Numbered from the stretch's first letter, positions 44,990 through 54,653 are shown. The stretch: 64,000 nt of DNA from Lacticaseibacillus daqingensis (GCF_003946115.1 NZ_RHOH01000002.1:310001-374000); one strand, 5' to 3'. Notes: generated by a model not told the origin, from the letters alone. A program made the numbers and translations.

Positions 44990-47440
44990 TTGGCAAACCA
45001 GATCCAAGAAATGACGCTTGAAGACGTCATGGGCGAGCGTTTCGGCCGCTACTCGAAATACATTATCCAAGAACGCGCGTTGCCAGACGTACGTGACGGG
45101 CTCAAACCGGTGCAGCGGCGCATCCTGTACGCGATGAATCAGGACGGCAACACCTACGACAAGGGCTTTCGCAAGTCGGCCAAGTCGGTCGGGAATGTCA
45201 TGGGGAATTTTCACCCCCACGGCGACTCCTCGATTTACGAGGCGATGGTGCGCTTATCGCAGAACTGGAAGTTGCGCGAACCGTTGATCGAGATGCACGG
45301 GAACAACGGTTCCATGGACGGCGACCCGCCGGCCGCGATGCGGTACACCGAGGCGCGGTTGGCCAAGATCGCCGGCGAGCTGCTGAAAGACATTGATAAG
45401 GATACCGTGGACATGGTGCTGAACTTCGATGACACGACCGAAGAGCCCACCGTTTTGCCCGCGGCATTCCCGAACCTGTTGGTGAACGGGGCCACCGGGA
45501 TCTCCTCCGGTTACGCGACGGAGATCCCGCCGCACAATCTGCGCGAGGTGATCAATGCGCTGTTGTACCTGATGAAGCACCCACAGGCGACCTTGCGCGA
45601 CCTGATGGCCTTCGTTCAGGGCCCAGACTTCCCAACCGGCGGCATCATTCAGGGCGCCGCTGGCATTCGCCAGGCGTACGAAACCGGCCGCGGTAAGATC
45701 GTCGTGCGTGCGCGCACCCACATGGCCGAGCTACGCGGGGGGAAGCAGCAGATCGTGGTGACCGAGCTGCCTTACGAGGTCAACAAGGCCCAACTGGTCA
45801 AGAAGATCGACGAGTTGCGCCTGGCCAAAAAGGTGGACGGGATCGCGGAGGTGCGGGATGAAAGCGACCGCTTCGGCCTGTCTGTGGTCATTGAGCTGAA
45901 GAAAGAAGCCAACGCGGACGGGATCTTGACCTACCTGTTCAAGAACACCGACCTGCAGATCAACTACTCCTTCAACATGGTGGTGATCGCCGACATGAAG
46001 CCGCGCCAACTCGGGCTGGCCCCGATGCTAGAAGCCTACCTGAAGCACCGGCGGCAGGTGATCACTCGGCGCACAGCCTATGACCTGGCCAAGGCGCAGG
46101 CGCGCCAGCACATCGTTGAAGGTCTGATCAAGATGATCTCGATCCTCGATCAGGTGATCAAAACCATCCGCGCCAGTGCGGACAAGGGGGATGCCAAGCA
46201 GAACCTGGTGAAGGCGTACGGCTTTTCGGTCGCGCAAGCGGAAGCCATCGTGTCCCTGCAGCTGTACCGGTTGACCAACACGGACATCACCGCGCTTGAG
46301 GCCGAAGCGGCCGCCTTGGCAACGGCCATTGCCGGTTACCAGGACATTCTGGCTAACCCAACCGCCCGCGATGCCGTCATCGAACGCGAACTCAGTGCCC
46401 TTGCGAAAACCTATGGCAACGACCGGCTGTCGAGTATCGAATCCGAGATCGAGCAGCTGGAGGTCGATACCACGGTCACCGTGGCGGACGAGCGCGTCAT
46501 GGTGCTGGTTTCGCGTGATGGCTACCTGAAGCGCAGTTCATTGCGCAGCTACCAGGCGGTTGACGCGGCGGACAACGGGCTCAAGGCCAATGACTTTGCG
46601 CTGTTTGCCCGCGAAATGGGCACACTGGAGCATCTGTACATCTTCACCAGCGCCGGCAACGTCGTGTACCGGCCGGTGCATGAGATCGCCGATCAGCGCT
46701 GGAAGGATGCCGGCGAGCATCTGAGCCAAACCGTGGGCATTGGCACCACCGAACACGTGGTCGCGGCCTTTGGACTCAGCGATCTGACGCAGCCGCTGAA
46801 CTTTGTGCTCGGCTCAAGCGATGGGTACATCAAGCAAACCGCCTTGGCTGACTTGCAGCCGCAGCGTAACTACAAGAGCCGACCGATGGTGGGGATGAAG
46901 CTCAAAGCCAAGGACGCTATTGTGACCAATGTGTACACCGCCAGCCCGACCAGCACGCAGACGGTTTTTGCCGTCACCGAGCGCGCGTATGGGCAGCAGT
47001 TCCCCCTGGCTGAGGTCTCGGTCATCGGCGCGCGGTCCACGGGGGTCAAGAGCCTGGACCTCAAGGACGGTGACACCGTGGTCAACTTTATCCTGGCCGA
47101 CGATCCGCTCCAAACCGAGGTGGGCATCCTGACGCAACGTGGGGCGTTCAAGAAGATGAAGCTCAAGGAAATGGGCGTGGGCGCGCGCGCCCGCCGGGGG
47201 CTGATGGTCCTGCGTGAGCTCAAGCGCGACCCACACCGCATCGTGGCGATGACGCAGGTGACGGCGAATACCGCCTTACAGATTCTGACCAGCACCGATG
47301 AAATCGTGGCGCTGGCGCCGAGCCGGTTCCCAGATGGTGACCGGTACTCGAACGGTTCGTTTGTGCTCGACACCGACACGCAGGGTGTGCCACAGTACGT
47401 CTTTGTAGACACTGTTCTGGCGCTTCCGGACGCTGAGTAA
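44990..47440 (+). CDS. parC: DNA topoisomerase IV subunit A
   Basis: An 816-residue subunit with catalytic Tyr119 in MRYTEARL, the quinolone-determining region HPHGDSSIYEAMV, and a C-terminal beta-propeller (about 500-816). The best start is TTG 44990, giving MANQIQEMTLEDV with GAAAGGAAA at useful distance; GTG 44981 is also in frame but only 2-3 nt from GGA. It lies 5 bp after the parE stop and is clearly coupled to it. Confidence 0.95.
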   Translation: MANQIQEMTLEDVMGERFGRYSKYIIQERALPDVRDGLKPVQRRILYAMNQDGNTYDKGFRKSAKSVGNVMGNFHPHGDSSIYEAMVRLSQNWKLREPLIEMHGNNGSMDGDPPAAMRYTEARLAKIAGELLKDIDKDTVDMVLNFDDTTEEPTVLPAAFPNLLVNGATGISSGYATEIPPHNLREVINALLYLMKHPQATLRDLMAFVQGPDFPTGGIIQGAAGIRQAYETGRGKIVVRARTHMAELRGGKQQIVVTELPYEVNKAQLVKKIDELRLAKKVDGIAEVRDESDRFGLSVVIELKKEANADGILTYLFKNTDLQINYSFNMVVIADMKPRQLGLAPMLEAYLKHRRQVITRRTAYDLAKAQARQHIVEGLIKMISILDQVIKTIRASADKGDAKQNLVKAYGFSVAQAEAIVSLQLYRLTNTDITALEAEAAALATAIAGYQDILANPTARDAVIERELSALAKTYGNDRLSSIESEIEQLEVDTTVTVADERVMVLVSRDGYLKRSSLRSYQAVDAADNGLKANDFALFAREMGTLEHLYIFTSAGNVVYRPVHEIADQRWKDAGEHLSQTVGIGTTEHVVAAFGLSDLTQPLNFVLGSSDGYIKQTALADLQPQRNYKSRPMVGMKLKAKDAIVTNVYTASPTSTQTVFAVTERAYGQQFPLAEVSVIGARSTGVKSLDLKDGDTVVNFILADDPLQTEVGILTQRGAFKKMKLKEMGVGARARRGLMVLRELKRDPHRIVAMTQVTANTALQILTSTDEIVALAPSRFPDGDRYSNGSFVLDTDTQGVPQYVFVDTVLALPDAE

Positions 47441-47446
47441 CCACCT

Positions 47447-47487
47447 CTCCGCCCCTCAGTCAAGCCACTGGGGGACGGAGTTTTTTT
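47447..47487 (+). terminator. parEC terminator
   Basis: CTCCG-CCCCTCAGT (47447-47460) pairs with ACTGGGGG-ACGGAG around CAAGCC, followed by seven T residues. Confidence 0.88.
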
Positions 47488-47766
47488 GCCCTAAAGTTTG
47501 TGAATGAATGAGCCTGTTATAAGTCAGTTTTTGATAAACTGTACCATTATCGCTTGGTACAATAAACGCTTACATTTTTAGCGGTGGCCGTCGATTTTTT
47601 TGCATCAAGTTTTGGCGAGCGGCGGTAAAACGCGCGGAAATCCTCGATAAATCAGGGGATTTAACGGTCGACGGGCCAAAAAGAAAGTGCTTGCAAGGAT
47701 CGGCCGATGTGTTATACTGAGAATGTAAAATCTGTGATATGAAATCAACATTAGGAGGCTATCCAG
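47488..47766 (+). promoter_or_regulatory. Upstream control region of pflB
   Basis: 279 bp without a gene. The promoter is TTGCAA (47691-47696), 16 bp, TATACT (47713-47718); the spacer contains the 10-bp palindrome ATCGGCCGAT (47699-47708). Further up lie TGTACCA-N8-TGGTACA (47540-47561) and the hairpin AAATCCTC-N9-GGGGATTT (47638-47662). In the leader, TGTGAT (47733-47738) and ATCAACA (47744-47750) can pair with one bulge. These are likely regulator sites or RNA folds; pfl genes are usually controlled by oxygen, redox and sugar. Confidence 0.55.
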
Positions 47767-50028
47767 ATGAAGCAGTTAGACAAAGAAGACATCAAGACCT
47801 ACTGGGAAGGTTTTACCGGTGGGGATTGGCAAGATGAAATCAACGTCCGCGATTTCATTCAGCACAACCTGACACAGTACGATGGCGACGAAAGTTTTCT
47901 CGCTGGCCCAACCGAAGCGACCACGGTCTTGAACAACCAGGTGCTGAACCTGAAGAAGCAAGAGCGTGAAGCCGGCGGTGTCCTTGACGCCGACAACAAG
48001 GTTGTGGCAACGGTAACCAGCCACGCGGCCGGCTACCTGAACAAAGACCTCGAAACCATCGTTGGTCTGCAGACTGACAAGCCACTTAAGCGTGCGTTCA
48101 TGCCTTTCGGTGGGATCCGGATGGCCGAAGATGCGCTTGAAGCGTATGGCTACAAGGCAGATCCTGAGATGCACAAGATCTTCACGGCCTACCACAAGAC
48201 GCATAACCAGGGTGTGTTCGATGTGTACACCCCGGATATGCGTAAGGCGCGTCACTACAAGATCGTGACCGGTTTGCCAGATGCCTACGCCCGTGGCCGG
48301 ATCGTTGCTGATTTCCCACGGATCGCCATCTACGGGATCGACAAGCTGATGGCTGAAAAGGCAAAGGACTTCGCCAACATCGGCGATGGCGAGATGACGG
48401 ATGACATCATCAAGCTGCGCGAGCAGGTGTCTGACCAATACCGGGCCCTGAATGACATGAAGAAGATGGCGGCTAGCTACGGCTTCGACATCTCCAAGCC
48501 TGCAACGAACGCGCAGGAAGCTATCCAGTGGATCTACTTCGGCTACCTGGCCGCCATCAAGACCCAAAACGGCGCTGCGATGTCCGTTGGCCGGATCGAC
48601 ACCACCATCGATGCCTTCATCGAACGCGACATCAAGCGCGGGTTGCTGACCGAAGAAAAGGCGCAGGAATTCATCGATCATTTGGTCATGAAGCTGCGCA
48701 TGGTGCGCTTCATCCGGACCGAAGATTACAACTCCCTGTTCTCCGGCGACCCGATCTGGGCAACGCTGTCTCTGGGTGGGATGGGGCTTGACGGCCGTCA
48801 CCACATCACCAAGACTGCGTTCCGCTTCCTGAAGACGCTGGAAAACATGGGCGCTGCACCAGAACCAAACATCACCTTGCTGTGGTCCGAACGCCTGCCA
48901 GAAGGCTTCAAGCGCTACGCCACGGAAGTGTCCATTTCCAGCTCCACCATCCAGTACGAAAACGATGATCTGATGCGCACCGAATGGGGCACGGACTACT
49001 ACGGCATTGCCTGCTGTGTGTCCGCACAACCGATCAAGGACGGCGTGCAGTTCTTCGGCGCTCGGGCAAACTTGGCCAAGGCCATCTTGTACGCGATCAA
49101 CGGTGGGATGGACGAAATCGGTGAAACCCAAGTTGGGCCAGAAACCGAGCCAATCGATTCCGATGTGATCGACTACAACGAGTTCATGAAGAAGTTTGAT
49201 GTTCAGGCCGGCTGGCTGGCGGATGTTTACGTCAATGCGCTGAACGCCATTCACTACATGCACGACAAGTACTACTACGAAGCAGCGCAGCTCGCACTGA
49301 AGGACACACATCTGGATTACACCTTTGCCACCGGGATCTCCGGGTTCTCCCACGCGGTTGACTCCATTTCCGCGATCAAGTACGGCAAGGTGCACCCGAT
49401 CCGTGACGAAAAGGGCGTTGCCATCGACTTTGAAGTTGAAAATGACGACTACCCCCGCTACGGGAACAACGATGACCGTGCGGACGACATTGCCAAGTGG
49501 TTGATCAAGTACTTCTACAACAAGATGAACACACACCACCTGTACCATGGCGCTAAGTTGTCCACCTCTGTTTTGACCATCACCTCCAACGTGGTTTATG
49601 GGAAGAACACCGGGACCACACCTAACGGCCGCCAAAAGGGCGAACCATTCTCCCCAGGTGCTAACCCAGCTTACGGGGCTGAAAAGAACGGGGCTTTGGC
49701 ATCCCTGATGTCCACTGCGAAGATCCCTTACCACTACGCAACGGACGGGATTTCCAACACGTTCGGCGTGACCCCGAACACCCTGGGCCACGACGATGAA
49801 ACCCGCAAGGACACGCTGGTCAACATGATCGACGGGTACATGACCAACAACGGGATGCACTTGAACATCAACGTCTTCAACAAGGAGACCCTGATTGATG
49901 CCCAAAAGCACCCAGAAGAATACCCAACCCTGACCGTTCGGGTGTCCGGCTACTGCGTCTACTTCGCAGACCTGACCAAGGAACAACAGGACGATGTCAT
50001 TTCCCGGACTTTCTTCGAAGAAATGTAA
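47767..50028 (+). CDS. pflB: Formate C-acetyltransferase (pyruvate formate-lyase)
   Basis: A 753-residue glycyl radical enzyme that cleaves pyruvate to acetyl-CoA and formate without oxygen. Catalytic Cys416-Cys417 in GIACCVSAQ; the radical Gly728 in RVSGYCV near the C-terminus. Length equals that of the PflB family. TAGGAGG lies before ATG 47767. Codon use is that of a highly expressed gene. Its activase pflA follows after 143 bp with its own promoter candidate and a strong hairpin between them. Confidence 0.98.
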   Translation: MKQLDKEDIKTYWEGFTGGDWQDEINVRDFIQHNLTQYDGDESFLAGPTEATTVLNNQVLNLKKQEREAGGVLDADNKVVATVTSHAAGYLNKDLETIVGLQTDKPLKRAFMPFGGIRMAEDALEAYGYKADPEMHKIFTAYHKTHNQGVFDVYTPDMRKARHYKIVTGLPDAYARGRIVADFPRIAIYGIDKLMAEKAKDFANIGDGEMTDDIIKLREQVSDQYRALNDMKKMAASYGFDISKPATNAQEAIQWIYFGYLAAIKTQNGAAMSVGRIDTTIDAFIERDIKRGLLTEEKAQEFIDHLVMKLRMVRFIRTEDYNSLFSGDPIWATLSLGGMGLDGRHHITKTAFRFLKTLENMGAAPEPNITLLWSERLPEGFKRYATEVSISSSTIQYENDDLMRTEWGTDYYGIACCVSAQPIKDGVQFFGARANLAKAILYAINGGMDEIGETQVGPETEPIDSDVIDYNEFMKKFDVQAGWLADVYVNALNAIHYMHDKYYYEAAQLALKDTHLDYTFATGISGFSHAVDSISAIKYGKVHPIRDEKGVAIDFEVENDDYPRYGNNDDRADDIAKWLIKYFYNKMNTHHLYHGAKLSTSVLTITSNVVYGKNTGTTPNGRQKGEPFSPGANPAYGAEKNGALASLMSTAKIPYHYATDGISNTFGVTPNTLGHDDETRKDTLVNMIDGYMTNNGMHLNINVFNKETLIDAQKHPEEYPTLTVRVSGYCVYFADLTKEQQDDVISRTFFEEM

Positions 50029-50052
50029 TCGGCTCACAACAGTCATGCATTA

Positions 50053-50083
50053 CCAAAACGGGAGCCCATGGCTCCCGTTTTGG
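50053..50083 (+). terminator. Hairpin between pflB and pflA
   Basis: CCAAAACGGGAGCC (50053-50066) pairs perfectly with GGCTCCCGTTTTGG (50070-50083). Four T residues are part of the stem and no T tract follows, so it may only attenuate or protect the pflB message. Confidence 0.7.
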
Positions 50084-50110
50084 CCAGAGGCGGCAAACCA
50101 TTTTTGCCGC

Positions 50111-50148
50111 TTGTGGTCAAAACCGATTCGGCCTATCCTTGAGATAGG
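50111..50148 (+). promoter_or_regulatory. Candidate pflA promoter
   Basis: TTGTGG (50111-50116), 17 bp, TATCCT (50134-50139). CCTATC (50132-50137) and GATAGG (50143-50148) form an inverted repeat on the -10. Confidence 0.45.
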
Positions 50149-50171
50149 TCCACCATTGGAGGTCGGAAGCG

Positions 50172-51005
50172 ATGAAAATTATCGATAACAGTAACAGCCC
50201 ACTCAACATTCTCGATCAGGTCGGATTGGAACCGGAGGGCCCGGTAAAGGGCTACGTGCACTCCGTTGAAAGTTTTGGGTCGGTCGATGGCCCGGGCATT
50301 CGGTTCGTGGTCTTCCTGCAAGGATGTCGTATGCGTTGCCAGTACTGCCACAACCCCGATACCTGGAACATTGGGGTCGGCGATGAAATGACCGCAGATG
50401 AGCTTTTGGATGATTGCGAACGCTACCGCGCGTTTTGGGGCAAGACCGGTGGTTTGACGTGTTCCGGTGGGGAATCACTGGTGCAGATCGACTTTCTGCT
50501 GGATCTGTTCACGAAGGCCAAGGCCCGTGGCATCAGCACCTGCTTGGACACATCGGGCAACCCGTTCACACGCAGCGAGCCTTGGTTCTCGAAGTTTAAG
50601 CAGCTGATGGCCGTGACGGATATCTCACTGGTCGACATCAAACACATCAACTCTGCGGAGCACAAGAAGTTGACGGGGTTTGGTAACGAGAACATCCTCG
50701 ATATGGTGCAGTGGATGTCTGACAACCACTGTGACATGTGGATTCGCCACGTGCTGGTGCCTGAGCGCACTGACTACGATAACTACCTGAGCGAGCTGGG
50801 GACTTACATTCAGACGCTGCACAACGTTCAAAAGGTTGAGGTGTTGCCTTACCATACGCTTGGCGTGAAGAAGTACCATGAACTGGGTATCACGTATCCG
50901 CTGGAGGGCATTGAGCCCCCAACGGCGGCGCGGGTCAAGAACGCCGAGCAGTTACTTCACACTGCCGACTACACCGGCTGGCAGTCTTGGACGCCGGACC
51001 GCTAA
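50172..51005 (+). CDS. pflA: Pyruvate formate-lyase activating enzyme
   Basis: A 277-residue radical-SAM enzyme that installs the glycyl radical in PflB. CxxxCxxC is Cys52, Cys56, Cys59 (GCRMRCQYCHNPDTW); GGE, DTSG and DIKHIN follow. N-terminal extension of about 25 residues compared with E. coli is normal for lactobacilli. GGAGGTCGG lies before the ATG. The cluster is oxygen sensitive. A terminator closes the operon. Confidence 0.97.
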   Translation: MKIIDNSNSPLNILDQVGLEPEGPVKGYVHSVESFGSVDGPGIRFVVFLQGCRMRCQYCHNPDTWNIGVGDEMTADELLDDCERYRAFWGKTGGLTCSGGESLVQIDFLLDLFTKAKARGISTCLDTSGNPFTRSEPWFSKFKQLMAVTDISLVDIKHINSAEHKKLTGFGNENILDMVQWMSDNHCDMWIRHVLVPERTDYDNYLSELGTYIQTLHNVQKVEVLPYHTLGVKKYHELGITYPLEGIEPPTAARVKNAEQLLHTADYTGWQSWTPDR

Positions 51006-51033
51006 AACACGAATATTCTTTTAGAAATCATAA

Positions 51034-51067
51034 GAAGAAGCATGCATTTTTGTTGCTTCTTTTTTTG
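51034..51067 (+). terminator. pflA terminator
   Basis: AGAAGCA (51036-51042) pairs with TGCTTCT (51054-51060), extended by A-T pairs, then a T tract. Confidence 0.85.
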
Positions 51068-51125
51068 TTTTAACTTATTATTGGGTCAGTAAGTTTGTTC
51101 GCGAAACTGCATTCAAAAGGGGTTC

Positions 51126-52097
51126 ATGATGAAGACAAAACAAGAGAGTATTTTTTCGTCCAAGACACTGTCATACTTCCTTCAGCTGGCCGAGACGATG
51201 AATTACACGCAAGCCGCGCAGCTGCTCGGCATCACGCAACCGGCCCTGACGCAACAAATCAAAAAGTTGGAGCGCACGGTTGGGGCACCACTGTTTTACT
51301 CCGTCGGCAAGAAGCTTCACCTGAGTGATGCCGGGCGCACGATGCTGAGCGCCACGCATGACATCTACGAGGTGCTGAACCAGGCGACCGATGAGATTCA
51401 ACAGGCGTCTAACGCCAACACCGGGATCATCAATATCGGGCTGCTGGCATCGGTCGAAGACGCCGCCTTTACCGGGTTTATCTCCGAGTATTACCTTCAG
51501 AATCCGGACGTGCAGGTGCAGTTTTTGAACATGACGCGCCATGAGATCTGGGAGCATCTGGAGAACAACCAGATCGACCTGGCCATCATGTACCTGCCAG
51601 ATGACACGATCAAGAACTGGAAGCCCTACGAGTCTCGCAAGATCGTGGATGAGCAGCTCCTGTTTTTGCATCACAGCGAGAAGCTGGCGAAGCGCAAGCG
51701 GGTGCACTTCAAAGACACCTTAGAGAACCCATGGGTCACTTACCCGGAGAGCCACTTCCTGAGTCACTTGTTGCGTGAGGCATACAAGAACCAGCTGGTC
51801 GACAACCCGCAGTGCGTGGCGCAGTTCACGACCCCGTACCAGATTATGCAGTTCCTGAACCGGACCGGCGTCAACACGGCATTGCCGAACTCCTTTTACC
51901 AGGCGCACCAGGAACAGATCCATGCGTATGCCGTGGCTTTTGACCCGGCCGTCAACTTTGAGCTGGCGTTTGTCTTCCGCAAGGGCAAGGATAAGATCCC
52001 GCGCGTGGCCCAGTTGCTGGCTGCCTTTGACGCGTACCTCGAGGAGGAAGATTACCTGTCGCGGGTCGCTGAGAACCGTGTTACACTAAATGAGTAG
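51126..52097 (+). CDS. LysR-family transcriptional regulator
   Basis: A 323-residue regulator. The N-terminal winged HTH (about 10-75, LSYFLQLAETMNYTQAAQLLGITQPALTQQIKKLE) is followed by a LysR substrate domain (about 100-300). The effector and targets are unknown. Two ATG codons stand in tandem (51126, 51129) after AAAAGGGG; the first is listed. Neighbouring pflA or ppaC could be targets, but nothing in the sequence proves it. The frame ends 29 bp before ppaC. Confidence 0.9.
   Translation: MMKTKQESIFSSKTLSYFLQLAETMNYTQAAQLLGITQPALTQQIKKLERTVGAPLFYSVGKKLHLSDAGRTMLSATHDIYEVLNQATDEIQQASNANTGIINIGLLASVEDAAFTGFISEYYLQNPDVQVQFLNMTRHEIWEHLENNQIDLAIMYLPDDTIKNWKPYESRKIVDEQLLFLHHSEKLAKRKRVHFKDTLENPWVTYPESHFLSHLLREAYKNQLVDNPQCVAQFTTPYQIMQFLNRTGVNTALPNSFYQAHQEQIHAYAVAFDPAVNFELAFVFRKGKDKIPRVAQLLAAFDAYLEEEDYLSRVAENRVTLNE
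52079..52087 (+). promoter_or_regulatory. Possible ppaC extended -10
   Basis: TG-T-TACACT (TACACT 52082-52087) in the final codons of the LysR gene, 39 bp before ppaC. Confidence 0.35.
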
Positions 52098-52126
52098 TTT
52101 TAGACCATAAAAAGGGAGATCCAAAC

Positions 52127-53059
52127 ATGACGACATTGATTTTTGGCCACCAAAACCCGGACACCGACGCGCTGACTAGCGCGATGAGCTGGGCCGAGTA
52201 CCAGCGTCAGCTGGGCAACACGGACGTTGAGGCGGTGGCTTTGGGCGAACCAAACGACGAAACCAAGTTTGCGCTGGACTACTTCAAGGCCACCGCGCCG
52301 CGCGTGATCCAAACCGCGGCGAACGAAACCGACACCGTGATGCTGGTGGACCACAACGAGTTCCAGCAGAGCGTGGCGGACATTGCGGCCGTAACCGTGG
52401 CGAGCGTCGTGGATCACCACCGGATCGCGAACTTCCAGACGGCGGCACCGCTGTTCTACCGGGCCGAACCGGTGGGCAGCACCAACTCGATCATCTACGA
52501 AATGTTCCAGGAACAGGGCTTCACGATTTCGGCGCAGCTGGCAGGCTTGATGGCCAGTGGGATCATCTCCGACACCTTGCTGCTGAAGAGCCCAACCACT
52601 ACGGATCTGGAACGCCAGGTGTTGCCTGAACTGGCGAAGTTGGCGGGCCTTGACCTTGAGGCATACGGCCTGGCAATGCTCAAGGCGGGCACCAACCTGG
52701 CGGCCAAGTCGGATCTGGACATCGTCGAAGGGGACGCCAAGAGCTTTGATATGGGCGGCAAAACCGTTCGCATCGGGCAGGTCAACGTCGTGGATCTTAC
52801 CGAAATCGAAGCGCGCCAAGCGGCGATCGAGGCAACGATGAAGGCGGAGGCGGACCAGAATGGTTACGCCACCTTCGTGCTGATCGCCACCGACATCCTC
52901 AACTCTAATTCCATTGGGCTGGCTTACGGGGCGGATCAGGATAAGCTTGAAGCGGCCTTTGGGGTGACCTTTGATGCGGCGCACCGCTTGGCCCTGCCAG
53001 GCGTGGTCTCCCGCAAGAAGCAGGTCGTGCCACCGTTGCAGGCGGCTTACGAAGCGTAA
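52127..53059 (+). CDS. ppaC: Manganese-dependent inorganic pyrophosphatase
   Basis: A 310-residue family II pyrophosphatase of the DHH superfamily. GHQNPDTDA (7-15) and DHH (Asp96-His97-His98) bind metals; the DHHA2 C-terminal domain ends with SRKKQVVPPL, the substrate-binding Ser-Arg-Lys-Lys. It removes pyrophosphate from biosynthetic reactions. GGGAG lies before the ATG. Confidence 0.97.
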   Translation: MTTLIFGHQNPDTDALTSAMSWAEYQRQLGNTDVEAVALGEPNDETKFALDYFKATAPRVIQTAANETDTVMLVDHNEFQQSVADIAAVTVASVVDHHRIANFQTAAPLFYRAEPVGSTNSIIYEMFQEQGFTISAQLAGLMASGIISDTLLLKSPTTTDLERQVLPELAKLAGLDLEAYGLAMLKAGTNLAAKSDLDIVEGDAKSFDMGGKTVRIGQVNVVDLTEIEARQAAIEATMKAEADQNGYATFVLIATDILNSNSIGLAYGADQDKLEAAFGVTFDAAHRLALPGVVSRKKQVVPPLQAAYEA

Positions 53060-53069
53060 TCAACTACTG

Positions 53070-53097
53070 GGTCGAGCCGATGCGCTCGACCTTTTTT
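53070..53097 (+). terminator. ppaC terminator
   Basis: GGTCGAGC (53070-53077) pairs with GCTCGACC (53084-53091), then six T residues. The AGGAGG of the next gene follows at once. Confidence 0.9.
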
Positions 53098-53111
53098 AGG
53101 AGGATGCAGTC

Positions 53112-54197
53112 ATGAATGAAGCACAACAAGTGGAACTGGTCAAAACTTTTTCGAATGCCTTTGGCCCGTCCGGTTTTGAGCAGCCGGTCGTGCGCGCCTA
53201 TCGGGACGCGGTGGCCGACTTTGGCACCACTACGATCGACGGGATGTTCAATGCCCTCACGGTGCTGAACGGTAATACCGGCAAGCGGCCGGTCGTCCAG
53301 TTGGATGCCCACGCCGATGAAGTCGGCCTGCTGGTGCAGGCCGTGCGCCCAAGCGGCCTGATCAAGTTTGTCACGCTGGGTGGCTGGGTGCCAACCAACG
53401 TGCCTGCGATGGCCGTGACGATTCGCAACAAACGCGGTGAGTACATCCCTGGGGTCGTGGCGACCAAGCCACCGCACTTCATGACGGCCGCGGAACGTAA
53501 CGCCGTGCCACAGATCGCCGAGATGTCCATTGATGTGGGCAGTAGCAGCCGTGAGGAAACCATCAACGATTTTGGCATCGACACCGGCTGTCCGATCGTG
53601 CCGACCGTTGATTGCCAGTTTGACGCGAAACATGGCATGTTTTTCGGCAAGGCCTTCGATGATCGCATTGGGGCCGCTGCGATGGTCAACACACTGGCCA
53701 ATGTGGCTGAGGCGGCGCTGAGCGTGGACGTGGTGGCCGGTCTGTCGACACAGGAGGAAGTTGGCCTACGCGGCGCTTACGTGACCGCCCGGAAAGTCGA
53801 GCCAGACCTCGCCATTGTCCTTGAAGGCTGTCCGGCCGACGATACCTTTGAACCCGATTGGCTCAGCCAGACTCGGATGAAGGGCGGGCCAATGCTGCGC
53901 GACATGGACACGACGTTCATCGTTAACCCGCAGTTTCAGCAGTTTGCCGCTGATCTCGCCGATGAGTTGCACCTGCCCTACACCCGGGCTGTCCGCACCG
54001 GTGGGGGACAGAATGGGGCAGCCATCGGGTACTGGAAAGGCGTGCCGACCATTGTCGTTGGGATTCCGGTGCGTTATGAGCACTCGGCCTTCAACTACAC
54101 GGCGCTGAGCGATTTCCAGACGTCTGTTAGCCTGGTGTCGGCTCTGCTCAAGCGCTTGGATGCGGCCACCATCGCCAGCTTCAGTAGCGTGGATTAG
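53112..54197 (+). CDS. pepA: M42-family aminopeptidase (PepA-like)
   Basis: A 361-residue metallopeptidase of family M42. Metal and catalytic regions are LDAHADEVG, KAFDDRIGAAA, STQEEVGLRGA and HSAFNYT. Glutamyl aminopeptidase PepA of lactococci and deblocking enzymes belong here; the exact specificity is inferred. Forms large dodecamers in known members. AGGAGG lies before the ATG. The gene is preceded and followed by strong terminators, but transcription may read through from ppaC. Confidence 0.88.
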   Translation: MNEAQQVELVKTFSNAFGPSGFEQPVVRAYRDAVADFGTTTIDGMFNALTVLNGNTGKRPVVQLDAHADEVGLLVQAVRPSGLIKFVTLGGWVPTNVPAMAVTIRNKRGEYIPGVVATKPPHFMTAAERNAVPQIAEMSIDVGSSSREETINDFGIDTGCPIVPTVDCQFDAKHGMFFGKAFDDRIGAAAMVNTLANVAEAALSVDVVAGLSTQEEVGLRGAYVTARKVEPDLAIVLEGCPADDTFEPDWLSQTRMKGGPMLRDMDTTFIVNPQFQQFAADLADELHLPYTRAVRTGGGQNGAAIGYWKGVPTIVVGIPVRYEHSAFNYTALSDFQTSVSLVSALLKRLDAATIASFSSVD

Positions 54198-54261
54198 GCA
54201 AAGTATCCGCACGAGTCAAAGGCTGATTCGAGACCGTGTGACACGTCTCACGGATGAAATT

Positions 54262-54307
54262 ACGCCCCGCATGACATCTCGGTTGAGGTGTTGTGCGGGG
54301 CGTTTTT
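54262..54307 (+). terminator. pepA terminator
   Basis: ACGCCCCGCA (54262-54271) pairs with TGCGGGGCGT (54294-54303), and ACATCTC with GAGGTGT inside; T tract to 54307. Confidence 0.92.
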
Positions 54308-54456
54308 GGTTGGTGCCATGGTTGGTCGGTCTGGTGCAAACGAAGCAGATTGCGGCCGTGTGACGATCACTTGAGTTGACTCGTGGGCGCGACGTACGGC
54401 TTGATGTGAGTCAGTCGAACAATCAGATGTGCTGGTGTACTGGCGGAGGCGCGTTA

Positions 54457-54636
54457 ATGCAAGTCGGCGGAGTTCGCGGAGGCTGCTGCGGAGGCTATGG
54501 AGACTTTGCGATGGTTGAAGCTGGTTTTTGGCTTCAATTAATTCCGATTACGTTTATTCGTATAATATATATTATGTTAACTAGAAAATATAAGACGGAT
54601 GTCAAGATAAAATGCAACAACTTAACAAAATATTAA
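54457..54636 (+). CDS. Doubtful small ORF, Gly/Cys-rich start
   Basis: A 59-codon frame with a good GGAGG 6-7 nt before its ATG. It encodes MQVGGVRGGCCGGYGDFAMV, a hydrophobic stretch (WLQLIPITFIRIIYIML) and a basic end. The 3' half lies over the direct repeat and the presumed IS boundary, so the frame is probably chimeric or chance. I know no homologue. Kept only because of the ribosome site and the unusual GG/CC composition. Confidence 0.2.
   Translation: MQVGGVRGGCCGGYGDFAMVEAGFWLQLIPITFIRIIYIMLTRKYKTDVKIKCNNLTKY
54579..54594 (+). repeat. 16-bp direct repeat, left copy
   Basis: AACTAGAAAATATAAG, identical to 57288-57303. The left inverted motif begins 12 bp to its right. Confidence 0.8.
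54607..54620 (+). repeat. Left inverted motif of the island
   Basis: ATAAAATGCAACAA; its reverse complement TTGTTGCATTTTAT matches 57262-57275 at 13 of 14 positions. Confidence 0.65.
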
Positions 54637-54653
54637 ACACTCCCCTGCGATAT

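Larger units (their letters stand above)
54308..54653. other. Non-coding junction before the IS30 island
   Basis: 346 bp with no confident gene. The first part is GC-rich; from about 54510 the composition drops sharply to AT. It contains a perfect 14-bp palindrome ATAATATATATTAT (54562-54575), the left 16-bp direct repeat (54579-54594) and the left inverted motif (54607-54620). One small open frame is listed separately. Confidence 0.6.

Noticed and set aside
42975-47440. GyrB/GyrA assignment for the topoisomerase pair
   Set aside because: The plsY-parE-parC order and ParC-type C-terminus favour topoisomerase IV; gyrBA normally lies near dnaA-recF, not seen here.
47496-47750. Rex (redox) operator upstream of pflB
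   Set aside because: TTTGTGAATGAATGA and CTGTGATATGAAATCAACA each resemble only one half of TTGTGA-N6-TCACAA; symmetry is missing.
47776-50046. 756-codon antisense frame across pflB
   Set aside because: As for pyk, a result of strong codon bias in the sense strand, not a gene.
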